NCBI GenBank assembly: GCA_019155205.2
Contig: JAHNZQ020000308.1
Location: 863,610-891,218, forward strand
Length of the DNA stretch: 27,609 nucleotides
Direction: 5' to 3'
Origin: Gracilaria vermiculophylla
Taxonomy: Eukaryota > Rhodophyta > Florideophyceae > Gracilariales > Gracilariaceae
Part shown: one piece after another, positions 1 to 10,240 of the stretch
Layout: each line of letters opens with the position of its first letter
Numbering within the stretch: the stretch's first letter is position 1
Notes under the pieces: model-generated
Told to the model about the DNA's origin: nothing
What the model saw: the letters and a program-made list of their open reading frames with translations, nothing else
Database searches by the model: none
Program-made: the position numbers and the translations under genes

Positions 1-153
1 AATAATAAATTCTACCGTACCTTAAGGATACTGTAGCGCACGCGGACAATATTATGCACCACGTGGCCCAGCTAATAAATTACGAACCCTCCTTAGGAAT
101 ATTATACCTTAAGGCCAAACCACCATAATTCCGCAGGAGCCACTGTACTACAC
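1..153 (-). repeat. LTR fragment of the A/B chromovirus family, inverted relative to copy A
   Basis: This stretch matches the last 150 or so bases of the LTRs at 10241-10793 and 20207-20757, in the same orientation. It ends exactly at the LTR terminus (…GTACTACA, 153). In element orientation that terminus is the 5' start TGTAGTAC. The adjoining gag fragment is on the plus strand, so this LTR faces away from it and belongs to a minus-strand element lying mostly left of the window. It contains CACGTG at 60-65, as do two of the other three LTRs. Confidence 0.88.
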
Positions 154-1035
154 CACGGACGAGGTGATAGCCGATGCTGATGCTGAAGTCACCTCCTATA
201 GGCAGCACACCGGAGTGACCGAGACGGAGTTCTCACAGAAGCTGTGGACGAAGGCCCTACGGTGTGGGAACGTGTCCTCCGAGCGGCGGTTGAATTGGTT
301 TTTTGGTGAGGGGCTTCTTCCCGCGATCCGTGTGAGGGTGCGTAATCACCTGACAACGCACCAAAAGACCACTTATACGGAGCTAATGCGTTTCGTGGAA
401 TTTTATGGGGATACTCACCGTGCCGCTCGTGGCAGCCGTACTCCACTTTTGGAAAAACTGGCGGCCTCAAGGACCCGTTGGGCACCCGCGCTGACATTGG
501 ACTCCAGCACCTCGGAGGAGGTCCACGAGCTCACGAACGTAGGAGAGCATGAGGCCCTTGCCCTCACACACGCCTCATCTCAGAGAGCAACGTCTAGGAC
601 GAGGACACCCTCGTCCTCCACTTCGTACGCCTCGGCAGGATCTTACAGGAGTGTTTGATTTGCGAAACCTCGACGCTACCCACCGCCTTGCAGGATTTGC
701 TTGGCTCGACAGCCAATACACTGTACGATTCTCACCCCGGCAGTGAGGGCCGCCATCTTGCAGGACCGGGAGAAAAATTTCCAGGACCTGCAGGACATAC
801 CGACGGAGAGTGAAAGTTATCGAGCCGTGTATCGCGACCTCCGCTCCCCTCATGGTAATTATGGTTACCTTGCTCCACTAGATTCGCAGCCTGTCCACCG
901 GCAATGCAGGTGCCGGTGTCCAAGCCGGTTACACATCAAGGGAACACGTCGTATCGCGATGCACAACCTCAGACGCGGTCTTCGCCTGGAGCTCAGCTCC
1001 TATCCAACCAGGAAAACCCTCAGAGCCACGCGTAG
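154..1035 (+). pseudogene. gag: gag, C-terminal part (copy A), ending at the conserved UAG
   Basis: The reading frame from 164 to 658 matches the second half of copy B gag (shared motifs include EVTSYRQ, ETEFSQKL, VRNHLTTH and SRTRTPSS). The capsid-like helical part is followed by a Ser/Thr/Arg-rich tail. A TGA at 656-658 interrupts the frame, which resumes at 659 with the segment around RAAILQDREKNFQDL. A frameshift near 880-900 then moves the end into another frame, which closes at UAG 1033-1035. No CCHC zinc knuckle is visible in either copy. The N-terminal half, with the basic and repeat regions seen in copy B, lies outside or was lost. Assignment to gag rests on position and on the match to copy B. 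Confidence 0.75.
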
Positions 1036-1052
1036 AGGCTCCGCGTGGCTCT
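1022..1052 (+). other. Hairpin carrying the gag-terminal UAG in its loop (copy A)
   Basis: A perfect inverted repeat has arms AGAGCCACGCG (1022-1032) and CGCGTGGCTCT (1042-1052). The 9-base loop TAGAGGCTC starts with the in-frame stop. The same 31 bases occur in copy B (17760-17790), inside a 40-base identical block. The protease frame continues downstream in the gag frame in copy B. A role in stop-codon readthrough or reinitiation is inferred. Confidence 0.8.
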
Positions 1053-1740
1053 TTACCATCGCGCCTCAGCCCCACGGAGGTGGCCTTTAAGAAAGAGGGA
1101 GAATTCGGCTCCTCCGTCAACGCAGAATCGGCGGGCTTCTCAATCTCCGTAGGCCCATTTGCCACCTTTGAGGATTCTGTTTGCACACTCCGCCGTGAGA
1201 ATAACAAGGTTTTTGCCTCAATAGGATGTTACCCGCTCGCCTCCTCCACGGTACACGCTATCCTCCATACCGGAGTCGGCCCCAAACTGGTGCACGCCGA
1301 CGTGCTCCCGCGGTCTGTTATCGGCTCCTTGAGCACTTACAAGCTCCCTACGGTGCGCGATGCGTCTCATCGAGCATTGATCATTCTCAGCGGAATCTCT
1401 TTGTGCCTCTGGTTGGGCTCCCCACAGGTGAAAGTGTGGTTCCTCGTGGCGACCAACATGGATGCACAATGCATATAGGGCACTTCCTTTGTAGATCGGT
1501 ATGTACATGCAATCCACCCGCGCATGCGGAAGGTGACGTTTCACGAAGCCGCCACTGTAGGTATCGTGTCAGCATCTACAAGACTAGACGCCAACTCCCG
1601 TCACGTGGGTAAGCTTCCAAAAGGAGACGCATTCGAATAAGCTCGGAGTGGTAATGAGCATCGAAATACCCGCGAAGAGTCAGGCCGAAGTCTAAGTGCA
1701 GACCTCTGCATCTAGCCTTTAATTCCTACAAAGGAGTCCA
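1036..1740 (+). pseudogene. pol: Aspartic protease domain of pol (copy A), inactivated
   Basis: The frame 1080-1478 contains the retropepsin core in the same setting as copy B (HAILHTGVGPKLVHADVLP; then VKVWFLVATN and, after a stop, GTSFVDRYVHAI). The catalytic Asp of the DTG motif is replaced: the codon at 1266-1268 is CAT (His) where copy B has GAT. A TAG at 1476-1478 and a frame change near the start also break it. Known role of the family: cleavage of the Gag-Pol polyprotein in the particle. Here it cannot be functional. Confidence 0.82.
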
Positions 1741-3540
1741 CACCTGACGACAAAGCAGCACTCCATCAAAGCAAACCGTGATATGGAAATAATACCGAAC
1801 ATTCCCTTCAGGGTTGTGCTCGCCAACCTGAAAGAGTCTCCGTTACGGCTCCAGAAAGGAACCGTCGTCAAACTGGCACTACACGTCCTTGCGGGACTGG
1901 CTCACCTTCCTCGTTCGGAAGACCTTGCGGACCGCGATGCAATCGTCACTATGGAGGCCGACGCGACTTCCACGGCTCCAGAGGAAGAGAATCCTGCCAC
2001 CTGGCAGGAGAGGCTCCAAATTTGCGAAGATTTCGAAGGGTATAGCCATAGGATAGTGGACATGCTATCCGATTTTGAAGACATGTGGTCTAGTCGCCTG
2101 GGTCAGATGAGCCTGGCCAACCACATGATCCAGCTCACATCCGATGCGAAACCTGTACATCAACTGCGAAGGAGGGCCGGACCCCATGCGCGCGATTTCG
2201 AACGCGATAAGGTCCACCGGATGCTGGAGACGGGCATTATCGAGCCTTCCAATTCCGAATGGCCCTCCCCGGTGGTGCTTTTCAAAAAGAAAGATGGCTC
2301 CTTAAGGTCCTATATTGACTATACACGCCAGAGGTAGGTGATGGTACGCGACTCGTACCCGATACACCGTATGGATGAACGTATGAACTCAATAGATGAT
2401 TTATCCGCTTTCTCAACGCTGGATGCCAACAGCGGCTATTGGTAGGTTGAGATGAACGACTCCGATAAGGATAAGACAACGTTCACCACACACTGTGGAA
2501 TTTTCAGATTCCTAAGGATGCAATTTGGTTTGAACAATGCCCCCACTCCATTTCAACGAGTGGTGGACATAATCTTCTCCAAGGTGAAGTGACAGTACGC
2601 CTTGGTCTATAATGATGATGACATCATATATTACCGCAGCGTGAAAGAGCACTTTATTCATGTGAAGCACGTCCTCCAACTCCTAAAAGATGCTGGACTC
2701 ACCTCAAAGCTGGAGAAATGTTTTTTCTTCAAGTCCTCGGTGGATTAGCTCGATCATGTTGTGCTCCTGGGTCGCCTACAGGTTTCCACAAAAATTGAGA
2801 ACGCCATCAAGGAAGCTCACCCATCTACAAACCAGACGGAGCTGCGCTTCTTCTTAGGGTTGGATAACGTCTTCCGGAGGTTTGTACCGAATTTCTCCTA
2901 TATAGCGGCGCCATTGAATCGCCTCTTGGAGTACGACAGGCCGACGCAATTGGCTATCTTAACGGACGACGAGTTTGAAACCTTTAACACCCTGAAGAGG
3001 AGACTAATGGAACCGCCGATCTTGGTACTTCCGAAACGGCAGGGCCGAATGGTGCTGGACACTGACGCCTGTAAATACCAGGCTGGATGTGCCCTCCTAC
3101 AGGAATGACCGGAATGTGGACTTCAACCCAACAGATACTAGAGTCGCAGCCTCACACCTACGGAGCAGAGCTACTGCACATCGGAGCGCGAATGTATTGC
3201 CATCGTGTTGGCGGTTTTGCTCTTTCGCCCGTACCTAGAAGGAGCGCGTTTACCTTTGGGGACAAATAACGCTCAACTGAAGAGGATACTATCTTTCACG
3301 GATGCTTCCGGTCGCCTAGACAGGTAGAGGCTACGCTTCCTGGAGTTCGGGTTTGACCTTGTCCACCGTTCTCGCATTAAACAACAGGCAAATGACGTGC
3401 TCTCACGGATCTCCACCAAGAGAGAAGACAAAACACCTGTGGAGGATAACATCCCGTGTCTGGTCATCCAAGACGCCGAAGGGAAAGAAAGATCCGATGG
3501 AGAATTTTTGGAATGCTGTGAACCTGGAGGAAGGTATACT
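1741..3540 (+). pseudogene. pol: Reverse transcriptase and RNase H domains of pol (copy A), broken
   Basis: The frame at 1783-2337 begins with the protease-RT linker and the N-terminal RT region (HQLRRRAGPHARDFERDKVHRMLETGIIEP, shown in part, then SPVVLFKKKDGSLR). Motif A follows as TLDANSGYW near 2419-2445. Stops at 2336-2338 and 2443-2445 and a TGG-to-TGA change at 2590-2592 interrupt it. The active-site box reads YNDD (Tyr-Asn-Asp-Asp) in place of YIDD in copy B. After a stop near 2746 the thumb and connection follow (LRFFLGLDNVFRRFVPNF). RNase H follows, with VLDTDACKYQ and a recognisable SERECIAIV segment. It continues to about 3540 with a one-base length difference from copy B near 3510. 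Confidence 0.88.
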
Positions 3541-5158
3541 GGACTCCCTGAGGTGATGGCTTTTGTCGAGAAGGAAAACGAAAGTCTCCCCATCACCGTA
3601 GTGAAGTTTCTGAAAAAGCTTAGTACGGATGCGTACTGCAAGGAGTACCTCGCCACTGTCGGGAGATTAACATTGTCATTCGATGTTGACCAGGACGGCG
3701 TGCTTGTACGCCGCTCCTCCCTGGATGATTTTCTGCAAAAGGTAATTTCGACGAAACTACGGGCGAGTGGTGCTGTATCTCTCGCATAATCCTCGCCTCG
3801 CCGGGCATACCGGTGGATCGATGATGTATTTAACCATGCAAAGGGAGTTCTATTGCCCGAACATGGCTAATGACGACTTCCAGACGATGAGGGATTGCTA
3901 TTCCTGCGGCACTGTTAGAAGGAGCATATGGAAACACCGGATGCCGTTCACTCTGTTCCCGCCTTTAAAACCGTCGGTGTTTGTGGCCATGGACATCTTG
4001 GGCTCTCTCCCCAAAAAGAAGCCATGGCACTGATTTATCCTCGTGATCACGGATCGCTTCTTGAATTTCACGCGTGCCATCCCGCTCCGGAACACCACTG
4101 CAGCAGTGATTGCCGACTTCTTTCTGGAGCATTGGGTTTACCCCTCTGGGATACCGTTCCAATGGCACCCAGTTCACGGCAAAGCTCTTCGGCGCCGTCT
4201 CCTGAAAGCTGGGAATGAAACAGTTGTTCTCAACTGCCTATCACCCCCAGACCAAAGAACAAGCGGAGAGGTTCAACAAGACCATCGCCTCGAGGCGGAA
4301 GCACTACGTCACCGACCGCCAGAAGCATTGGGACGCTTATATGGGACCCCTCACGTATGCATACAACCCGCATGTGCACCGCTCTACGGGGACCCTTCCT
4401 TTCAATCTGGTGTTCTCGTGCATCCCGCCAAGTGCCGTCATTACGGCACGCGCCGCGACGCACCCGGCGGACGGGCCACAGGCGCCAACACCGGCGCAAG
4501 CCAAACTCTCCATCCTAAGGCGGTGTGAGAACGCACTTTCCCTTGCAAAGAAGGGACTCAACGCCTCGTAGAGAAGATACAAACAGGACTTCCACCGAAA
4601 GGTGATGGACGGCCCTCACCAGAAAGAAGGCGACGAGGTTTTACTCGACAAACCCAAGGAAACATCCGACGAGTCGCTGGAACTAACGCACAAGTAAGCG
4701 CCGACCACCTCAGGGCCTTACAAAGTCCTGGCCACCTATAGGGATACTGTCGCCTTTGAGGTAAACTGGCTCAGGGACGTCGCCTCCCGTGATAGGGTGA
4801 CGAAAGTCCCGACGCTCAGCCCATCAGGAATGCCCGCCACCCCACCTCGGGGACAACGCGCGGAGCTTCCTTATCCAACCACCTCAGGAGTGGCGACACC
4901 ACTAGAAGGGGAACCGCATCAGCGGTCTCGGTGAACCATTGCGGGATGCTGAAGACGCCATCATGACCCCTGAAGCTGAAATCCTCTACGCAGTGGACTT
5001 TATCGTCTCCCACGGATAAATCCCTGCCGGAATACTGTACTGAGTCCACTGGTATCGGTACGCCTCAAAGGACGACACGGATGGACCTCCGGATCACATA
5101 CCGGAGAACTTTCTCAGGCGGTACGAAACCAATCTGGTGCCGAAATGCCTCTCCACAT
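3541..5158 (+). pseudogene. pol: Integrase with GPY/F module and chromodomain (copy A), broken
   Basis: The HHCC zinc region is readable (LSHNPRLAGH … CYSC, 3776-3906), as is the first catalytic Asp (FVAMDILGSLPK). A frame loss near 4155-4215 removes the segment that in copy B holds the second catalytic Asp (TDNG). The glutamate region QAERFNKTIAS and the downstream part to 4569 remain. After a TAG at 4569-4571 come the GPY/F-type segment (TSGPYKVLATYRDTVAFEV) and, near 4975-5158, a chromodomain-like end with two stops (ILYAVDFIV, then SKDDTDGPPDHIPENFLRRY). Chromodomains of chromovirus integrases steer insertion to marked chromatin. This copy is inactive. Confidence 0.87.
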
Positions 5159-5173
5159 AGGCATTTCTGTTTG

Positions 5174-5189
5174 AGGAAGAGGGAGGAGG
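5174..5189 (+). other. Internal polypurine tract just after pol (copy A)
   Basis: AGGAAGAGGGAGGAGG lies 15 bases after the pol stop and is followed by CCCCC. It is a degraded version of the tract at the same place in copy B, whose first eleven bases equal the 3' polypurine tract AGGAAAGGGGG of copy A. A second plus-strand priming site, or a fossil of the former LTR junction, is inferred. Confidence 0.5.
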
Positions 5190-5381
5190 CCCCCAACCGG
5201 CGGAGTTTTTCTCGTCTTCGATGTTTATCCCCCACCTTGAGTTCTAATTTTCGCCTCAAGGATGGCATTGCTCGCTTTTTGCACGCTCCCGCGGCGGCAC
5301 GTCATGTCGCTGAGCGTGCGGGCACGGCCCATTCATATTGGAACTACCGTTCCTGGAGCTTCTGCTCCAACTAGAGGATCT

Positions 5382-5387
5382 TTTATT
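5382..5387 (-). promoter_or_regulatory. AATAAA poly(A) signal candidate for the antisense gene (copy A)
   Basis: On the minus strand GAATAAAAGATCC lies about 70 bases after the antisense stop. Copy B has CAATAAAAGATCC at the corresponding place, while the sequence around it is only moderately conserved. It would end a transcript running opposite to gag-pol. Confidence 0.45.
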
Positions 5388-5455
5388 CCGCCGCTACCGG
5401 GAACGAACTCCAATGGCATAGATGTTATCACCTGTTAGTCCCTAAATCGCATCGT

Positions 5456-7484
5456 TTACTCTGCTTCGAGGCAAAATTTTGCCGTGAGCGCCTGAATATT
5501 GAAGAAATCCGACAGGCTTTCCTTGATGGCCAGCATCGAGGCTCGGTCCTCCCGGGCCTTGTGGAGTTCTAGGACCCAGGCACGCACCTCGCTCAGAGCC
5601 TCTACGCCTGCACCAACTCCTGGAAGGCAGCACTCAGAGCCCCAGAGGAGAACACGCCCAACCGTGCACCCGAAGGGGACACCTCCGGCGACGGAGCAAC
5701 AACCGCCACAGAAGGAGCCGCGGACGGCGGACCAGCTGGGAGAGGGGCTTCCCGACGGGACTGCACAGGCTACGCCATGGAGGTGTGCAGAGGCAAGGAC
5801 GGAGTCAGTGACACCGGAGGTGACGGCGGTGCGGGAACTGGAACGCCCAGCAGGCGATGCCAAAGAACAGGCGCAGGGAAAGTTTAGTCGGAGTAGCACC
5901 ACCGGGGCCCAAGGTACCGAGACGGGAGCAATCTCGTTCTCTTCCATAGGAGACACGGCGGATACCACTGCGGGGGCATCCGGCATTGTGGCGGGCCGCG
6001 GCGTTATCACATCAGGAGGGGCACCCATGTCCTGGGACGGAGCTGGTAACCGGCGTGGCATATGTTGCTCCAGGCTCTCCACCAAGGAGTCATAGTCGGA
6101 TACTTAGAGGTGTGGCACTTTAGGAACCCGAAAAAGCGCTAGATAGAGAAACGCCGGGTAGGCTTGCCGGTCATCGTCTCTATTGGCACTCTTCACAATG
6201 GGGTGGAACTTATCTTAGCCGTAGGCGTACCAAAGAAAGCCCGGCATATCGTTCCACGCCACCTGCAGGTTGTAATCCAGCAGCGTCTGCGCCTCAGATC
6301 TACTCAATGCGATGCTCTTCATTAAGTTTTGAATGCCAAAGGAGCTCAGGATCCGGATAATTGACGCTGAGAAGGGGAGCAAACATCCGGTGGTGGGCTG
6401 ATACGAAAAATGCCAGTAGAAACGACCGTTGCGGCACTGAATATAAAACGTAACGCCTTCGTGCGCTGCTTGGAGTTACGCCATCAGGGTGCCGACCGCG
6501 AGCTCTGTCGAGGCGATCAACATGACGAAACACCCTAGGGAGTCATGAGGGTCTAGAATCTCGGAGGTGTGGTATGGGAAGGTAATGTGTGTCGCCACGC
6601 AGAGGTACGGGGATACTCAGTGGGCCCTTAAGGAGTCATTCACCTTGAGATGGTACTTTGGACGTTACCCGGAAGGCATATCGTGGAATCGCACATTATG
6701 CCAACCATAGAAGAACCGGAAGGTGGTACGTACTCGGCATCTCGTCCGCAAAAGGCGTCCCGCATCAATTTCGGTTGAGCCAGTAGAGGTGATCGTATGG
6801 GGGATCGTAAGGCAACACTGCAAGAGCATAGCGTCCATTGGCAATGCGTTCGGGTTGTCTCGCTCGTTGATGGGAGCTCTCGTTTTGAAGGAGTACCTGG
6901 AGTCGCGCTTTAATCTCGCGTTCCTCGGCGCACATTCAATATGGAGTATCGCAGTGTCCCACCGTGGTGGGAGCGCTTTCACCGTGCACCGGAGTGTGGA
7001 GGCAGTGAGTGCGATAGGCATCCAACCGGTTCCGCTTCTGGTAGTTCCACTCAACCTCTGGTACGGAGCGAAATCGCATCGACTGGAGCTTCGGTCCGAA
7101 GTGGTACATGTAGTCCTCCACGGGGCACGGGAGACTTACGCGCCTGTCGTGGAACGGAACGAAGACCCCCATGGCACGATGGTCGAACTGCTCCTCTGGA
7201 CGGAATGGTGCACTGGTGGAGGTGTGATACAACTCATGATTGGATGGAGACTTAGGCGCCGGAGTCGGGGAAGACATGCCAAAGGTGTAGGTAGCTGGAT
7301 GGATGGCGACGGAACGCGTTGTAGCACCTGGGGAGAGTGATATGACGCAAACTGGGGAGCGGCCTACGGTTATACGCCCTGCTGGGGAGCGAATTGCGTC
7401 CAGCTTGCATCGTGGAATTCGCGGAGGGGACGGAAGATCGGAGGCAGACGAGGTATGGAGCATCATGGCGGGGCGTACGTTCAT
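5456..7484 (-). pseudogene. Antisense gene of unknown function (copy A), decayed
   Basis: The gene starts at ATG 7484, the same Met as copy B 11307. It runs open to a TGA at 6936-6938, where copy B has a Leu codon. Further pieces are FFYGWHN … FHDMPSG (to 6665), a segment near 6420-6500 and the C-terminal frame 6085-5456. At the place where copy B has an in-frame TGA, copy A has CAG (Gln). The conserved core includes FVPFHDRRVSLPCPVEDY, and the C-terminal helix includes VRAWVLELHKA. The C-terminal middle is frameshifted into Cys/Ser/Gly-rich nonsense. No known family is recognised. The core differs from copy B largely at synonymous sites, so the gene was functional in an ancestor. Confidence 0.72.
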
Positions 7485-7986
7485 ATCGACTGGAGGACGA
7501 CAGGGGCAGAGACGAGAAGATTATGAGACCATGCATTTTCACGGAGACGGAACGAAAGGACGCGATGAATCGGGTGTTCTCATTTGGGAGACCCGCGAAG
7601 GAATTGGAGCCTCAAGCGCCTTGAGGGACTCGGTGTCCAATCCAGATCCACCCACGCTCCGGCCACGGAGGTCACACGCCTGCGCCGCGCACTAAACGCA
7701 TGAGTGCGCGGAAGCGCACCCATCTGACTGGCATGGCACCACCTACAGGTCACGTCAAGAAGGAGGAGACATAGCCAGGTCAGAGAAAACCAACGGCCTG
7801 CCAACACTGCAAGGGATGAAACACGAGCCCAATATGATACGCCGCGCAGGAGTATGGAAGCTTGAAGGAACGCCTGAAGGAGAGAATGTGTCAGATCGCC
7901 GGAGGCCGCGTTTGCATCAACACCGACAGAAGCCACCCCGGGAATAGAGGAATTGGAATATGCACCTCGAGGACGACGTGCAAACT
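7485..7986 (-). other. Upstream region of the antisense gene with a short hydrophobic frame (copy A)
   Basis: This stretch lies between the 3' LTR side and the antisense ATG, the place where an antisense promoter and leader are expected. It holds an open frame at 7936-7580 (118 codons). Its residues 18-60 or so are rich in Leu, Val and Trp (LLQAFLQASILLRG, then LTWLCLLLLDV), like a membrane segment. The same region in copy B carries a one-base deletion that splits the frame, so coding is uncertain. No TATA box can be assigned with confidence. Confidence 0.35.
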
Positions 7987-7997
7987 AGGAAAGGGGG
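7987..7997 (+). other. 3' polypurine tract (copy A)
   Basis: AGGAAAGGGGG, followed by TA, directly precedes the 3' LTR at 8000. Copy B has the counterpart AGGAAAAGTGGG followed by TA in the same position. In LTR elements this RNase H-resistant tract primes plus-strand DNA synthesis. Confidence 0.75.
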
Positions 7998-7999
7998 TA

Positions 8000-8553
8000 T
8001 ATAGTACAGTGGCTCCTGAAGAAAATGGTGGTGTGGCTTTATGGCGTGATGTTCCTAAGGAGGGCCCATATTTTATTAACTGAGCCACGTGGTGCATAAT
8101 TCTACCCGCGTGCGCTACAGTATCTTTTAAAGACGGTAGAATTTATATTTGTTTTAGTTAATTTGCGCGTATAATTACAACAGTAGTGAGACCTACCGAG
8201 GCGGGCTCCCGGCTGGATACTTAATCTGCCGGTTGAGCTTCACCTCTGCGGGAAGTAGAACAAAGCACCCTTGAGTCTTCATCTACTTTTCCGGTTGGAG
8301 ATTCTCGTCGATCATCCTGAGGTTTCTGAGCCGCCGATCCCCAGGTCGCATCATAGCAGCGCCTGTATGAGTATTGTCCGCTCAGTGAACCTCCCCCTCC
8401 GCTTGGTGTTTGCGGATCCCCTTTAAGAACTCCCCCGACTCGCAACAGTGAATACTGGAGACCACCATTAAGAACACGCACCTTTGGAGTCAAGAAAAGT
8501 TCCTAACGGACGTTGTGCTCTACACCCTCGAAAGGAGAACTGACAGTACCATA
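8000..8553 (+). repeat. 3' LTR of copy A
   Basis: The 554 bases are the reverse complement of the copy B LTRs along their whole length. The ends read TATAGTAC…GTACCATA, where intact family ends are TGTAGTAC…GTACCACA or similar. Both conserved terminal dinucleotides thus carry a transition. CACGTG is kept at 8086-8091. No 5' partner is in the window, so the target duplication cannot be checked; the bases after it are AAAAT. Confidence 0.88.
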
Positions 8554-9219
8554 AAATTAAACCGTGAGTATTACACTTACTATAACCTTCATCCCATAAT
8601 AAAAGATTAGATAGAAATGAACCTTTTTTATGCTTTGATATATAATAGTCATTCTCTGTAGTTTTTAAATGCTGCAGAGCATTATTCATTTTGATGATAA
8701 TCTTTGGGTTGACATTTATAGTTTCGCTCAGTAGAGAACCTGTTTATTGGAAACCCTGCTACGTACACGATAGTTTTATCTTGTTGTCGTACTGTTTTTT
8801 CATGCCCTTTTATTTTAATTTCCGAACTGCTTCTATCGTAAAATTTTCTTTTCTTTCATTTCGAAGTCTAATTCAAATTAATGGATGTAACAGAAGCTAC
8901 TCACCGACAATCAGTTTATATTACTGGTCATATTAAAAAAAGATGCAAATTCTAAATTCAGGCTCCGAATAATGTACCAATATCAATTCATTTCATCAAA
9001 AATGAACCAGGATTTTCTTTGGCGGGTTCTTTTGGATAATAAATCTCTCTTTATATTCTCTTTTGTTACAGTCCACATTTTTGTGACTTTTTCTTCTCAT
9101 ATACTGAGATTGTTATAAAATATTTCTCTGTACATAAAACTTTGCTAACTTTGATTTTGAATCATTTTTTATAGCACTTCTACTAGCCGTGATTGAGCCT
9201 GTACTTATATGATCATGCC
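8554..9219. other. AT-rich stretch without recognisable genes
   Basis: The stretch is T- and A-rich with runs and no frame that I can tie to a protein; the short open frames read as random. It may be the 5' part (LTR or leader) of the older gypsy relic that follows, but no matching second LTR was found. Confidence 0.5.
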
Positions 9220-10240
9220 TATGTGATCCTGTTAAATTTGAAGTAAAAGCATCTCGAAATTCAGATCCTGGTGATCAGAAAAAATTGAATAAGGTCATTG
9301 AGAGGTGGCTTATTAATTTGGATTATGGTATGATATATAATACTCGTGACATAGACTCTACCAGACGTGCAGTATTAACAAAACGGGCATTGAAATCCCA
9401 TACTTTTGAAAGCCGCAAATGGGCTTCTTTTAAGAAACGGTAGAAAAGAATAATGACTTCGCCGTAGTTCGTGACGAAAATAATATGTGGTGGCGAGCGC
9501 CTAGATTGAGGATGGTTGCAGAAACGCACGCTCTCACACTTCTAAAATTGTGATCTCTGAGCAGATTTCAGAACGAGACCAGGAGACTTTCGGTCATTAT
9601 GCAGTGGAAACTGGAAACGCTGATGGAAGTTATAAGACTTATCAAAAGCAGCGTGTGCAAAGAATTTAAAGCAACGCATGTCTTTCATGCAACAAACGTA
9701 TAGGATTTCCGTGGAAGTATCGTCCTTGTTTAAGCACTACGAAGCGCGGTAGCGAAACCAATTTCGAAGATAATGATGTTGAATCTGTCGTTAGACATGT
9801 AGACTCGGTTGGCTCGAAAATAGAGAGGGACTTGCTGGTAAGAAGATTAACACGTGAAGAGAGCTAGGTTCGTGCGGAAACATGTGGATTGTAATCCAGG
9901 AAACGTTTTGGATACCTGATGTCCTTTGCATTCCATTGAATGTGTTCCAGGGTATATATAAAGGCAGCTGTGCACAAATTAGTGAGGATGAAAAGTGCCA
10001 TACCAATATTATATCAAGAGATTTTATAGAATGGCATAGGAATAACTTGAAAAAGTCTCCTATACTAAAGAGTTCAACTAGTTCATGGCGCGATTTAGAT
10101 GAAATCAGGACGAAATGTTTACAAGAAGCAGTGTAGATTTTGGAGTATGGGTTTCCCTCGCTGTCAGTTGTAGCCGAATGCCGTTATGGTATACTCCTGA
10201 GAATGCAATGGCATGTTAAAACTCCGTCTAGGATAAACTA
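9220..10240 (+). pseudogene. Older gypsy relic, left part: gag/nucleocapsid and protease remnants
   Basis: Decayed plus-strand coding DNA, split by copy B. The clearest pieces are a protease-like segment near 9972-10043 (DEKCHTNIISRDF, comparable with DDGC-TN-type retropepsin sites; the Gly is lost) and the linker motif CRYGILLRMQWHV near 10168-10210. The latter corresponds to the YD-ILGM-WH motif between protease and RT of gypsy elements. A possible worn zinc knuckle (CLSCNKR … C) sits near 9678-9730. Upstream gag assignment is by position only. The frame of the linker runs up to 10240 and resumes after copy B at 20763. Confidence 0.6.
10236..10240. repeat. Target site duplication AACTA, left of copy B
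   Basis: AACTA directly precedes the LTR start TGTCGTAC and is repeated directly after the other LTR at 20758-20762. Five bases is the usual duplication made by gypsy integrases. Confidence 0.92.

Larger units (their letters stand above)
154..8553 (+). mobile_element. Copy A: 5'-truncated, decayed Ty3/gypsy chromovirus with antisense module
   Basis: Copy A has the order gag (C-terminal part), protease, reverse transcriptase, RNase H, integrase, chromodomain, internal purine tract, antisense gene, 3' polypurine tract, 3' LTR. From the gag breakpoint to the LTR start it is about 7.85 kb, almost the same as the matching part of copy B, so no large internal piece is missing. The 5' LTR, primer binding site and gag N-terminus are absent from the window; an inverted LTR abuts gag at 153/154. 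Many stops and frameshifts show it is dead. By eye the copies differ at roughly 15-20% of positions in coding parts. Confidence 0.9.

Noticed and set aside
8691..8936. 81-codon Phe/Tyr-rich frame
   Set aside because: It lies in AT-rich DNA with no homologous counterpart in the window and no domain; chance frame.
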